Source: Neocallimastix lanati (nom. inval.)
Lineage: Eukaryota > Neocallimastigomycota > Neocallimastigomycetes > Neocallimastigales > Neocallimastigaceae
Length of the DNA: 64,000 bases
Assembly: GCA_016946835.1 (NCBI GenBank)
Contig: JACVTC010000056.1
Location: 874,001 to 938,000, forward strand
Reading direction: 5' to 3'
The notes below the pieces were generated by a model, which had not been told where the DNA came from, did no database searches, and saw only the letters and a program-made list of their open reading frames with translations. Below, piece after piece: positions 43,513-54,886 of this stretch. The position numbers and the translations under genes were made by a program. Each line of letters begins with the position of its first letter. Positions within the stretch are counted from its first letter, which is position 1.

Positions 43513-43734
43513 AATCCATATAAAAGCTAAGTATTTTTTTTTTAAAATAAAAATTTAACATTAAATAAATTTGAAATTTATAAATTTATTATTAAATATT
43601 AATTTTTAATTATTTATATATATATATAAATATTTATAAATTATAAAACTAAAATAAAAGTGGAATCTTTAATATTTAAAATAATTGTACAAAGAAGTCC
43701 AATATCAATATAATTGAATTTGAAAATAAACAAA

Positions 43735-44090
43735 AGGTCAGCTATTAGACATAAGCTGAGGATGAAATAAAAGATCAGCTATTGAATATAAGCTGAGAAT
43801 GAAACAAAAAATCAGCTATATTATATAAGCTGAGAATAAAAGAACATAACATGTCAGCTATACTATATAAGCTGAGGATAAAAGAACATAACATGTCAGT
43901 TATGCTATAGAAGCTGAGGATAAAAGAACATAATATGTCAGCTATGCTATATAAGCTGAGGATAAAAGAACATAACATGTCAGCTATGCTATATAAGCTG
44001 AGGATAAAAGAACATAATATGTCAGCTATGCTATATAAACTGAGGATAAAAGAACATAACATGTCAGCTATGCTATATAAGCTGGGAAAA
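43735..44090 (+). repeat. Leader hairpin array of H, 42-bp tandem repeat
   Basis: Eight to nine units of GTCAGCTATGCTATATAAGC + TGAGGATAAAAGAACATAACAT, with early units more divergent. Each contains TCAGCT...AGCTGA, able to form a hairpin. The unit is a multiple of three, which creates a spurious repetitive frame on the minus strand. Confidence 0.88.
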
Positions 44091-44706
44091 ATATAATAAA
44101 AAATTCAATTATATAATAAATAATTAAAATAAAGATTTTAATTAAAATGAAATTATAATAATATATTAAATATGAACAATTAATGATATAATCATTTTCA
44201 CAACAATAACAAAAATTTTTAAATACACTTAATATAAATAAATTAATCTCTTTATACTATTGTTCGTAATATAAATATATGCAATACTTTATAATAAACA
44301 TTAATAAAAATAATTTATTCTTAATTAAAAAAGGAATAGTAACATAATCATATTCACATTATTTAATAAAAGAATCAAAATGATAGGTTTCAGTAATAAT
44401 AAAATTATACTAATTCCTCCATCAATATTAAAAAAAATGTATATTAATATCTTTAAATTAAATTTTTTAAATATTAATCATTAAAAAATCTATATAAATA
44501 GATTAATAATAAATTGTCACTAAAAATAGAACCAATCAAAATTAATTACAATTTACATTATTTAATTTAATAAAATAAAATCTAACTAAAGAAATAAAAA
44601 ATATATAAAAGACAAATTAAAGAAAAACAATAAAAAATAAATTAAGAAAATAATAAAACATAAATACTTTTAATTAAAATAAGAAGGTAAAAATAAAAAA
44701 TAGAAA

Positions 44707-47700
44707 ATGAGCAGAAACAATTCAAGAAGTAACTCCAGAAGCCAAATCATCGAAATTCCCGAATCAGAAAGTAATTTCTTCACTAAAGGAATTTCTTTCA
44801 ATTACTCCGAGAATTTCAATCATGTTACCGAATTAACGGTTGAAAACTTCCAAGATTGGAAAACTAACGTATTGGACCTCTTAATCATCAATAATTTAGA
44901 TGAATACGTTAGTTTACCAAAAGTAAAAAAATTGAGAAAGAAGGATATTAAAGAAGATTTAGATAAGTACATTAAAGATAAATTTAATAATTCTCTTGTT
45001 TACGATATTGGGACAACCCAAACAGATATCAAGAATGACATCATGGTCAAATGGATAATTAATAATAGCCTGGGAAAGAAAACGAAAGAAATAATAAAAA
45101 GCCATAGTAAGACCGCCTCCGAAATGTGGAACTTCCTTCAAGATTCCTTTACTTTAGGAGAAGAGCATCAAAAAATGCTATTACGAAATAAATTAAACAG
45201 ATTGAAATTTACCACAGATGATGACATACATATCTTCCTTGCAACACTTCAAAATATGATCGATGAATTGGAAATCATCGATACAGACATGAGTGATAGT
45301 GTAAAGGTAGGGATTCTGAATAGAGCCTTACCTGAAAATCTAAGGTGGATAAATGTTTTCCAGTACAATAATGAATGGATAAAATGTTGCAATTACGTAA
45401 TAAGAATAATACCAGATATTCTTTTCTCGAACATCAAGGAAAGAAAACTTCAAGAAGAAAACGCAAAAAATATTTTTAATTTACAAACTGAAAACAAAAA
45501 TAAACAAAATAATAAGCATTTAAAAATAAGAAGAAGAAAAAATGGAAAATGTTTCTTATGTGGAAAATACGGCCACTACAAAAAGGAATGTTATAAGTAT
45601 AAAAGAAATAAGCTCTTGAATCAAAACAATGAAAATAAATCAATGAAAATTCGAAGAAAATTGAACAAAAAATATAATAAAAGTAAAATTAATAACAAGC
45701 ATTTATATTCAATAAGCAATTACAACAACTATAAAGACGACTACTTAGAAGATTTTTCTAAAGATTATAACTCTGACAATGCAATCGAAATTAATTGTTT
45801 AGAAAGAATAAATAATAAAAATCACGAAAATAGTAATATATATAATAATAACTTCATAGTTTGGATTTTAGATTCAGGTGCATCAATCAGTACTATTAAT
45901 GACATAAAATTTCTTACTAACATTAAAAAATGTAAAACAAAAATTTTACTAGCGAATGGTAAAGAAGTATTATCTGAATTTTGTGGCGATTTTGTAGGAT
46001 TCATTAACAACAACAAATTCATTTTAAAAAATGTTTATTATTCACGATATATTAAGAGAAACTTAATTTCAATCAATCAATTAATTTCTCAAAATTATAA
46101 AGTAATATTCAATAATTATGACAACTCCCCACAAGCATTAATTTATGATAATAATGGAAATAGAATTTATAAATCTTTATCTAATGATAAAAATACATAT
46201 CAAATTTTCACTTCCAAACACCAAACAAATTTAAATTCAACAAAACATAACGAAATCAATTATACAGTATCAAATAACCAACAAGTAATAGACCTTTGGC
46301 ATAGACGCCTAGGTCATTATGATATTTCTAAAATAAAAAATAAATTAAGTAATATCAATCTAAAATTAAAATGCCCAGTATGTATTAATTCCAAATTAAA
46401 AAATAAGTCATTTAAACCATCTACCAATAAGACTAAACAAATTTTAGAATTAATACATCTAGATCTTGTAGGACCTGTTAATCCTTCAATAAATAACAAT
46501 AAGTATTTCCTTACAATTTTAGATGACTACTCTAGATATGGATGGGTCATCTTCACTGAAAATAAAAATGATGTATTTAACAAATTTATCATTTGGTATA
46601 ATAAAATTTATAATTCATTAAATATAAATATCAAAGCAATTCGATCTGATAATGGGAAGGAATTTCAAAATAGTAAATTTCAAATTTTCTGTGAAGAAAA
46701 TGGAATTCATCATCAGTTTTCAGTTCCTTATAACCCTTCTCAAAATGGAAGGGCTGAAAGATTTAATGGTATACTCATTGCTTCTTCAAAATCACTTCTT
46801 AACGACGCTAAACTCAGTCATGATTTTTGGGAGTTTGCTGTTGATACTGCAAACTATATTCATAATCGACTTCCCCATCAAGGCATTCAAAACAAAATTC
46901 CATTTGAAGTATTTTATAATAAGCCTGTAGATTACAATACATTTAGAGTATTCGGATGTAGAGTCTATTTCTTTGTGCCAAAGGAACTAAGATCAAAATT
47001 TGACAATAATTCACATCCTGGCATTTTTCTTGGATATGGCGATCATCCTTCCACTTACAAAATTCTTGATGTTATCAATAATAAAAGTACGGTATCGACT
47101 ACAAAGAAATATTTGCACCAACACTAAAACAGGATACAGTTCGAATCATTACAGTTATCGCGGTTCAGAAAAATTTCAATATTGTTCAAATAGACATCAA
47201 TTCAGCTTATTTAAATGCACCATTAAATGAGCATATATACATGAAAGCACCAGAGGGTCATCCATCTTACGGAAAATCTTTTTGGGAACTTCACAAAGCT
47301 CTTTACGGCTTAAAACAAGCTGGTAAAGAATGGAATGATAAACTCAATGAAGAATTGATAAAAATAGGTTTCAATAGAATAAAAAATGAGCCATGTGTTT
47401 ATATTAAATTAAACAATGGGAAGGAAATAGTTTGTATTCTCTCAGTATACGTTGATGACATCCTCATTGCAGGAACAAATCAAGAAATAAATAAAGTAAA
47501 ACAATCTATTCAAAGGAAGTTCAATATAAAGGATATTGGGGATGTTGAATTTGTAATTGGAATAAAATTTACCAAAACTTTAAATGGTTACATTTTACAT
47601 CAAGGTAGATACATAAATGACATTTTAAATAAATTCGATATTAACAACTTAACACCAGTAAAAAATCTTATGCCATTAGTAAATCCAAATCTAAGAACCA

Positions 47701-48385
47701 AAAAATTCAATGAAACAAAATACCGAAGTGCAATAGGAAGTTTACTATATTTAGCTATCTGTACCCGTCCTGATATTCTTTTTGCTGTTAGTAGAGCTTC
47801 AAGAAAATCAACAGATCCCAACTTAGAAGATTGGATGAATGTTTTAAAAATTTTTAGATATCTCAAATATACAAAAAATTATGGAATCAAAATAGAAAAG
47901 GGAATGAATTTAAAAATATTTGTAGATGCCGATTTTGCTGGCGATCCAAATACAAGAAAATCAACTTCTGGATTTCTCATGTTAATGGGGGACACTCCAA
48001 CAAGTTGGTATTCCAAATTACAGCACTGTGTCTCCACCTCAACTACAGAAGTTGAATATTATAGCTTAAGTGAATGCGCAAAACATTCATTATGGTACAA
48101 AAATTTACTAAACGAATTAAACATAAATATCAAAGAAATAACAATTTTCGTAGACAATAAAGCAATAAAGCAACAATATATAATAGTGAAAATCAATCAA
48201 TAAATCCGAAATCAAAACACATTGATATTAGGTATCATCATATTAGGGATTTAGTAAATAAGAAAATTATAAAATTAAAATACATAAAATCAAAGGACAA
48301 CCTTGCTGATGGTTTTACAAAATACTTAAATAACTCTTTAATGGACAAATTTAGAAATACCTTATTAACGAAAATAATTAATTAA
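44707..48385 (+). pseudogene. gag-pol: Gag-pol polyprotein of copia element H, internally deleted
   Basis: ATG at 44707. Gag, CCHC knuckle (CFLCGKYGHYKKEC, near residue 281), protease WILDSGASIS (near 389), integrase WHRRLGHYD with CPVCINSKLK, DLVGPV, RSDNGKEF (near 647) and GRAERFNG are intact. The frame ends at 47127. At about 47090 the post-integrase sequence (LDVINNKS) jumps directly to GIDYKEIFAPTLKQD in another frame. Comparison with J shows that about 1 kb encoding the Asn-rich linker and the first part of RT is missing. RT then continues (SVYVDDILIAG) to 48171. There the duplicated AATAAAGC at 48156-48171 shifts the frame inside RNase H. The remaining RNase H reads on to TAA at 48383-48385. 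Confidence 0.9.
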
Positions 48386-48459
48386 TTATATTAAAATCTA
48401 TCTTCATTTTTTTTTATCTTTTAAAAAGTTTTTTTTTTGAAGCTAGATTTTTGGGGGAA

Positions 48460-48714
48460 TGTCAAAATAATGATTAATTTAATTAATCTATCTTTAATAT
48501 AAATAATGACCAATTACTTGTATTAATATTTAAAATAAAAAGTATAAAAATCATGGAATTATTATTATATAAAAAAAATATCTTATAAAAAAAAGAATAA
48601 AAATAATTTATACTGTTATAAAAAATATTTTTCTAAAAATTACTAATCCATATATATTTATTATTGTGTTTATTATAACTTATTTGAGTGTTTCTTAACA
48701 TAATATTTTTGACA
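48460..48714 (+). repeat. 3' LTR of element H
   Basis: 255 bp, identical by eye to the 5' LTR. Followed by the second copy of the CTTTC target duplication and then by the 3' untranslated part of element J. Confidence 0.92.
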
Positions 48715-48774
48715 CTTTCTAAAAAAAAAACTTATTATATATAAGAAAAAAAAGATAGCACATTTTACACTATA

Positions 48775-51000
48775 TTATTCAATTTTAGTAAGAAGGGAAA
48801 TTCTAAATTTATCCATTAAAGTATTGTTTAAGTATTTCGTGAATCCGTCGGCTAAATTTTCTTTAGTGTTTATGTAATTCAATTTGATTAATCCTTTATT
48901 AACAAGATCTCTAATATGATGATACCGAATATCAATGTGTTTCGACTTGGGATTAATTGACTGATTCTCACTATTATATATTGTTGCTTTATTGTCGACG
49001 AAAATTTTTACATTATTAATTTTTATTCCAAGTTCATTTAATAAATTCTTATACCATAATGAATGCTTTGCGCATTCGCTCAAACTATAATATTCAGCTT
49101 CAGCCGTTGAGGTAGATACGAAATGTTGCAATTTCGAGAACCAACTGGTTGGCGTTCTTCCCATCATCATCAGGAATCCTGAAGTAGATTTTCTTGTGAT
49201 TGAGTCTCCAGCGAAATCTGCGTCTACATAAACCTTAAGGTTAATACCTTTTTCAATTTTTATACCATAGTTTTTTGTGTACATTAAGTATCTGAATATT
49301 TTAAGAACATTATTCCAATCCTCTAAGTTAGGGTTATTGGATTTTCTTGCTGCTCTGCTCACAGCAAATAGGATATCAGGTCGGGTACAAATAGCAAGAT
49401 ACAATAGGTTCCCAATGGCACTTCGGTATTTCGTTTCATTAAATTTTATGCATTTCAATTTATTATTTTCAACTGGTATTAAATTTTTCGATGGTGTAAG
49501 TTTATTAATTTCATATTTGAATAATATATCGTTAATATATCTTATTTGATGTAAAATATAGCCATTTCTGATCTTATTAAATTTAATTCCTATAACGAAT
49601 TCTACATTACCTATATCTTTAATATTAAATTTTCTTTTTATTGAATCTTTTACAATTTTGATTTCATGATCTGTTCCCGCAATTAATATATCATCTACGT
49701 ATACCGACAAAATGCATATTATTTTATTATTCCTATCTGTCTTAATATAAACGCAAGGTTCACTCTTAGCTCTTCTAAAATTTAATTTAAGAAGCTCATT
49801 ATTCAATTTTTCGTTCCATTCTTTTCCAGCTTGCTTTAAACCATAAAGGGATTTTTTAAGCTTCCAAAAACATTTATTGAATGAATGATGACCTTCGGGA
49901 GATTTCATATATATATCTTCTTTTAAATCTGCATTAAGGTATGCAGAGTTAATGTCTATTTGTTCGATATTAAAATTATGCTGAACAGCTATTGCTGTGA
50001 TAATCCTTATTGTATCTTGTTTTAAAGTTGGAGCAAACGTTTCCTTGAAATCAATTCCATACTGCTGCGTATAACCTTTCGCAACTAATCTTGCTTTTCT
50101 TTTTATTATATTACCGTTTGAGTCTCTTTTATATTTAAATACCCAACGTGATGATATAACGTTAGATCCTTCTGGAACTGAATTTACAATCTGAAAAACA
50201 TTTAGCTTTTCCATATTTTTTAATTCTTCATTTACGGCTTCCATCCATTGCTCTTTATCTTTAAGGTTAAATATATCTTTAAAGTTATATGGTTCTCTGA
50301 ATATATTGTTTTCTTCATTTAATTTTGATATATTCTTTTCACTATATTTTATTCTTTTGCTTGATGCTTTTGCTTCATAATTAATGTTTCTTTTATTTGT
50401 ATTATTGTTTGTTGTATTGTGTTGATAGTGGGATATTTCAATTTTATTGTTATTAGTATTGTTTAATTTATTTAAGTAATTAATTGTACTTTCCATATTA
50501 GATTCTTCAGTTGTATTTTTATTAGGAATATTATCATTATTTTTATTAAGATTATTGGTAATATTATTGTCATTAAATTCATTATTTCTATAGTTTCTTG
50601 TATTAGTGTTGCAAATATTATTGTTGTTTAATTTTTTATTATTATTGATTGATGAATCATTGATATAGATATTACTTTGATTATTAGTGTTATTTTTATT
50701 GTTATTATTGAAAGTATTATTACTAGTATTGTTAATGTTGTTTTCATTATTGATGTTGATATTATTTGAAGTAATGTTGTCATTTTCTGAATTATTATTA
50801 TCTTCTGGATTATCATTTTTATTTTGTTTTTGTTTTTTATAAGTTTTATGTTTATTTTTATTTCTTAAAATATTGCTATTATATTGTGAATCGTTAATAT
50901 TATTATAGTTGTTTTGATAGTTGTGATTTGTTAGTGTTGTATTTTTGATAATTATAATTGTTATAATTATTGTTTGAAAAATTTTTGACAGAGTAATCAT
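48775..51000 (-). CDS. pol: Reverse transcriptase / RNase H part of copia element J
   Basis: 741 codons. An Asn-rich low-complexity linker (first 210 residues or so) leads into RVT_2-type RT (DIFNLKDKEQWMEAVNEEL, SRWVFKYKRDSNG, SAYLNADL, YGLKQAGKEWNEKL, SVYVDDILIAG near 436). Copia RNase H follows (VYVDADFAGD, STSTAEAEYYSLSEC, DNKATIYNSEN, NLADGFTKYL). In the sister element E1, integrase, linker and RT share one frame, so the frame change here is most easily a one-base indel in the A-rich linker. The RT frame is +1 relative to the upstream frame. The ATG at 51000 is therefore probably not a natural start. Confidence 0.88.
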   Translation of the reverse strand: MITLSKIFQTIIITIIIIKNTTLTNHNYQNNYNNINDSQYNSNILRNKNKHKTYKKQKQNKNDNPEDNNNSENDNITSNNININNENNINNTSNNTFNNNNKNNTNNQSNIYINDSSINNNKKLNNNNICNTNTRNYRNNEFNDNNITNNLNKNNDNIPNKNTTEESNMESTINYLNKLNNTNNNKIEISHYQHNTTNNNTNKRNINYEAKASSKRIKYSEKNISKLNEENNIFREPYNFKDIFNLKDKEQWMEAVNEELKNMEKLNVFQIVNSVPEGSNVISSRWVFKYKRDSNGNIIKRKARLVAKGYTQQYGIDFKETFAPTLKQDTIRIITAIAVQHNFNIEQIDINSAYLNADLKEDIYMKSPEGHHSFNKCFWKLKKSLYGLKQAGKEWNEKLNNELLKLNFRRAKSEPCVYIKTDRNNKIICILSVYVDDILIAGTDHEIKIVKDSIKRKFNIKDIGNVEFVIGIKFNKIRNGYILHQIRYINDILFKYEINKLTPSKNLIPVENNKLKCIKFNETKYRSAIGNLLYLAICTRPDILFAVSRAARKSNNPNLEDWNNVLKIFRYLMYTKNYGIKIEKGINLKVYVDADFAGDSITRKSTSGFLMMMGRTPTSWFSKLQHFVSTSTAEAEYYSLSECAKHSLWYKNLLNELGIKINNVKIFVDNKATIYNSENQSINPKSKHIDIRYHHIRDLVNKGLIKLNYINTKENLADGFTKYLNNTLMDKFRISLLTKIE

Positions 51001-53485
51001 TCACCCTGAATTCGTTATTGGAATTATAGTTTAGTAAGACTGAATTTCCAGGATCGTTTTCAAAAAATTGGACAGTTCGAGATAGCACGATTTTATTGTT
51101 GGTTAAATCAAGGATTTTATAAGATGATGGGTTATTGCAATATCCTAAGAAAATTCCAGGGTGTGAATTATTATCAAATTTGGATCGTAGTTCTTTTGGT
51201 ATAAAGAAAAATACTCTGCATCCAAAAACTCTAAATATGCTGTAATCAACAGGTTTATTATATAGAATCTCAAATGGTACTTTATTGTTTATACCCTGAT
51301 GGGGTAAACGATTGTGAATATAATTTACTGTATCGACAGCAAATTCCCAAAAATTATGAGAAAGTTTTGATTCATTTAGTAGAGCTTTTGCGGAAGATAT
51401 AAGTATGCCGTTGAATCGTTCAGCTTTCCCGTTTTGAGCTGGATTATATGCTATAGTGTATTGATGTATTATACCATTATTTTGACAGAATATTTTAAAA
51501 TTATTATTAAAAAATTCCCTTCCATTATCTGATCGAATATTTTTGATTTTAATGTTGAATGTGTTTAAAACTTCTTTGTACCAAATAATGAATTTATTAA
51601 ATGTTTCATTTTTATGTTGTAGGAATAAGACCCAGCCATATCTAGAAAAGTCATCCAGGATTGTGAGGAAGTATATATTCTTATTTAAGGATGGCAATAC
51701 GGGGCCCACTAAATCAAGATGTATAAGTTCGAAAATGTGTTTTGTTTTATTAATTGATCTTTTGAAAGGTTTGTTCCTTAATTTTGAATTGGAACATATT
51801 TGACATTTGTGATTTGTATTTGTATTAGTATTTTTTAAATTATCTTTTATTTTAGTAATGTCGAAATGACCCAGGCGTCTATGCCAAAGATCAAAATCTT
51901 GTTTATTGTTGATATGTGTTGAATTAATTTCATTTAAATTTTCGAAATTATTGTTCTTATGAAAAATGGATGGTGCTTTTGATAAATATATTTTAAATAT
52001 ATTTTTATTGTCTGCTGCTGATTGATATATTCTATTACCTTTGTCGTCATAGATGATTGCGATTTGTGAGTTTTTATAGTTATTGAAAACAATTTTATAA
52101 TTTTGTGTTATTAATTGATTGATTGATATTAAATTTTTCTTGATAAATTTAGAGTAATGAACGTTCTTTAAAATAAATTTATGATTGTTTATATATGCGT
52201 TGAAATCACCAATGTAGTTAGCATATGTTTCCTTTCCATTGGCAAGAGATATTTTTATTTTTTCTTTTCTGATGTTTGATAATATATTAATGTTATTTGT
52301 TACATTAATTGAGGCACCGGAATCCAGAATCCATTGTGTAATATTATTATTGTTGCTTCTTATATCAATTTTTGTTGGCTTGTTAATCTCTAAATTGTTT
52401 AATTCAAAACAGTTGTCTGAGTTATAATCTCTTGAGAAGTCTTCTTGGTAGTTTTCATTATAATCCTTTTTATCGTTTAATAGATATGCATGACCTTCTC
52501 TTGGTTTTTCTTTGTTGAATTTTTTTGTATTACCTTTTCTTTTATGTTGTTTGTTGTTTCTTTTGTTTTTATTGTATTTGTTTTTTAAGCAGTCTTTTCG
52601 GTAGTGTCCGAACTTTCCACAAAGGTAGCATTTTCCATTTTTTCTTTTCTTGTATTTTATTTTCTTAGGTTTAGAGATTTTTCGTCCATTTTCTAAACTA
52701 AATATATTCTTCGGATTTTGTTCAATTAAAGCTGTTTCTCTGATATTGGAGAAAACAACATCTGGTATTATCCTTTTGACGTAGTCGCAGCATTTTGTCC
52801 AATTATTATTGTATTGGAAAAAATTAATGAATCTAATGTTTTCAGGGAGAGCTCGATTTAAAATACCGACCTTAACATTGTCATTAATATCGGAGTCTAT
52901 TCTTTCCAATTCATCCAGGAGATTTTGTAAGACAGCTAAGAAAATATGGACATCATCTTCTAAATTATATTTCAATTTATTGATTTTGTCTTTCAGGACC
53001 ATTTTTCTTTGTTCAGGTCCTATGGTAAAAGACTTGTTAAGTAGTTCCCATAATTGGAAGGCCGTTTTGCTTTGACTTTCCAATATTTTCTTGGTGTTCT
53101 CACCAAGATTATTTGTTATAATCCATTTTACTAATATGTCATTTTTAATATCTTTTTCGCTTGTTCCGATTTCGTACACAAGGGAATTATCGAATTTATC
53201 AATCGTATATTTTTCAATGCTTTCTGTTATATCTCTCCTTCTTATCTTTTTCACTTTTTCATGACTTATGTAGTCATCGAGGTTATTAATACAAAGGAGA
53301 TAAAGGATATTTGTTTTCCAGTTAACAAAGTTATCTGTTGTCAATTCCGTAATATGGTTAAAATTTTCACTGTAGTTAAAAGTGAACCCCTTTTGTGTGG
53401 GTTCATATTCACTGATGTTTATTATTTGGTCTTGGGTAGAATTGATACTATTTCTAGAATTAATTCTTAAGTTATTTCTGCTCAT
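50903..53485 (-). CDS. gag-pol: Gag-protease-integrase part of copia element J
   Basis: 860 codons from ATG 53485. Gag (FTFNYSENFNHITELTTDN), a basic stretch and CCHC knuckle (CYLCGKFGHYRKDC near 283), protease WILDSGASIN near 387, GAG-pre-integrase HRRLGHFD with CQICSNSKLR. The integrase core has HLDLVGPV, RSDNGREF near 651 and GKAERFNG near 689, giving a complete D,D,E. The C-terminal GCRVFFFIPKELRSKF and GIFLGYCNNPSSYKIL are typical of copia integrases. It runs into the Asn-rich linker and stops at 50903, overlapping the RT frame by about 100 nt. Apart from the frame change it looks intact. Confidence 0.9.
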   Translation of the reverse strand: MSRNNLRINSRNSINSTQDQIINISEYEPTQKGFTFNYSENFNHITELTTDNFVNWKTNILYLLCINNLDDYISHEKVKKIRRRDITESIEKYTIDKFDNSLVYEIGTSEKDIKNDILVKWIITNNLGENTKKILESQSKTAFQLWELLNKSFTIGPEQRKMVLKDKINKLKYNLEDDVHIFLAVLQNLLDELERIDSDINDNVKVGILNRALPENIRFINFFQYNNNWTKCCDYVKRIIPDVVFSNIRETALIEQNPKNIFSLENGRKISKPKKIKYKKRKNGKCYLCGKFGHYRKDCLKNKYNKNKRNNKQHKRKGNTKKFNKEKPREGHAYLLNDKKDYNENYQEDFSRDYNSDNCFELNNLEINKPTKIDIRSNNNNITQWILDSGASINVTNNINILSNIRKEKIKISLANGKETYANYIGDFNAYINNHKFILKNVHYSKFIKKNLISINQLITQNYKIVFNNYKNSQIAIIYDDKGNRIYQSAADNKNIFKIYLSKAPSIFHKNNNFENLNEINSTHINNKQDFDLWHRRLGHFDITKIKDNLKNTNTNTNHKCQICSNSKLRNKPFKRSINKTKHIFELIHLDLVGPVLPSLNKNIYFLTILDDFSRYGWVLFLQHKNETFNKFIIWYKEVLNTFNIKIKNIRSDNGREFFNNNFKIFCQNNGIIHQYTIAYNPAQNGKAERFNGILISSAKALLNESKLSHNFWEFAVDTVNYIHNRLPHQGINNKVPFEILYNKPVDYSIFRVFGCRVFFFIPKELRSKFDNNSHPGIFLGYCNNPSSYKILDLTNNKIVLSRTVQFFENDPGNSVLLNYNSNNEFRVNDYSVKNFSNNNYNNYNYQKYNTNKSQLSKQL

Positions 53486-54274
53486 GTTAGTTTAATTCCG
53501 AAAAAATTGTTATTATGAATTATAATTGCTTATTAATTATTTTATTACTTTCTTTAAATAATTTTGAAGAGTAAAAAAAAATATAATTTGAGTTTATTTA
53601 TATTTCTAAAAAGTACTATTTGAATTCATAAAATATCAATTTTGCTTTAAAAAAAATATTGGTTATTATTTTTAGAAACATGATTTATTTCAATATTTTG
53701 TTTGGTTGATGATTTATTAAATTAATATATATAATTGGAACGTTAAGAAAATTTTTATTTATATATGAAGTGATTAATCAGATGACATCTGTATATTTTG
53801 TTTATATTAAACATGATCAATATATTATCAATAAATTAATATTAATAAAATTGTATTGTCGTTATTATTTTATTAATATTTTCTTTGTTATAGTATTGAT
53901 CATTTGTTTATTTTAATTATGAAAAAATAGTTATTTGATTGTCATGTTTATATTTTATTATTATTGTTAGTTTATATTAAAAAATCTAACTATTGGTGAG
54001 TTGTTTATAAAAATATTTTAAATTTTTATTATGAAATTTGTTTATATTAAAAGTGATTTATTTATTTTGTGATTTGACCAATTTTATATTATTATTTATT
54101 TATTGTATAACCTTTAAATTGAATTATGTTTATTTATATTTTAACTTATTGTATTTTGTAGAGTTAGTATTATTGACGTTTTATTTATTATTATTTTTAT
54201 ATGAATGTCTGACATTATAATTTTAAAATTAGTTTATAGAAAAGAAATTGACTTTATTATTATATTTTTTAGTA

Positions 54275-54575
54275 TTCAGCTTATATACTTTATAGCTGAC
54301 TTAATTTTATTTAATTTATTATAAATTACATGGCTGACCTTTTAAATAATTTATTGATATTCAGCTCATGTCTTTGATAGCTGACTTTTTTATTCAGCTT
54401 ATGAATTAAATAGCTGACTTTATTTAGTTATAGTACTCAGCTTATACTTTTGATAGCTGACATCTTATCTTCTTATTCAGCTTATATTTTTGATAGCTGA
54501 CTCTTTTTTTTATCTTTTATTCAGCTTATATTTTTGATAGCTGACTCTTTTTTTTTATCTTTTATTCAGCTTATA
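54275..54575 (-). repeat. Leader hairpin array of J
   Basis: Six to seven imperfect units. On the minus strand each reads about GTCAGCTATCAAAAATATAAGC + TGAATA, with TCAGCT...AGCTGA arms as in element H. Spacing is less regular than in H. Confidence 0.78.
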
Positions 54576-54886
54576 AGTTTTTGATTTTACTGTCAATTTC
54601 TATTTATACTTTTAAAACTATAATTTAATTTTATTTTTGATTAATCGGCTCCTTATATTATCATATTATTTTAATAACTCGTATGAAATTATTTTTTTTA
54701 ATGTTTTTGTTTAGAGTTGGATATTTTGTTGAATTATTATTATTTTATATATTATTATTAATTTTATTTTATTTTTTATTATTTAAAATAAATGAAAAAA
54801 AAAAATAAATTAGTATGAATTTATATTTATTTGTCTTAAATAAGTATATATATTACTGTAGCTATTAATACTTAACTTTCATTCTA

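Larger units (their letters stand above)
43231..48714 (+). mobile_element. Ty1/copia element H, complete ends, defective pol, nested in J
   Basis: 255-bp LTRs at 43231-43485 and 48460-48714 with no difference seen by eye. TSD CTTTC at 43226-43230 and 48715-48719. PBS at 43486, hairpin-array leader, ATG at 44707, PPT GAAGCTAGATTTTTGGGGGAA at 48439-48459. An internal deletion of about 1 kb, relative to J, removes the end of the linker and the N-terminal part of RT. An 8-bp duplication breaks RNase H. Its orientation is opposite to its host element J. Confidence 0.92.

Noticed and set aside
43775-44062. Minus-strand 95-codon frame of repeated 14-residue units (MLCSFILSLYSIAD)
   Set aside because: It is the shadow of the 42-bp leader hairpin repeat of element H; the unit length being a multiple of three keeps it open. 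No start context or homology.
43735-44090. CRISPR-like array
   Set aside because: Repeats are contiguous without unique spacers, vary in sequence, and lie in a retrotransposon leader in a eukaryotic genome.
54038-54220. 60-codon plus-strand frame upstream of element J gag
   Set aside because: Low-complexity Phe/Leu/Tyr translation in an AT-rich leader, no homology or conserved counterpart in H.
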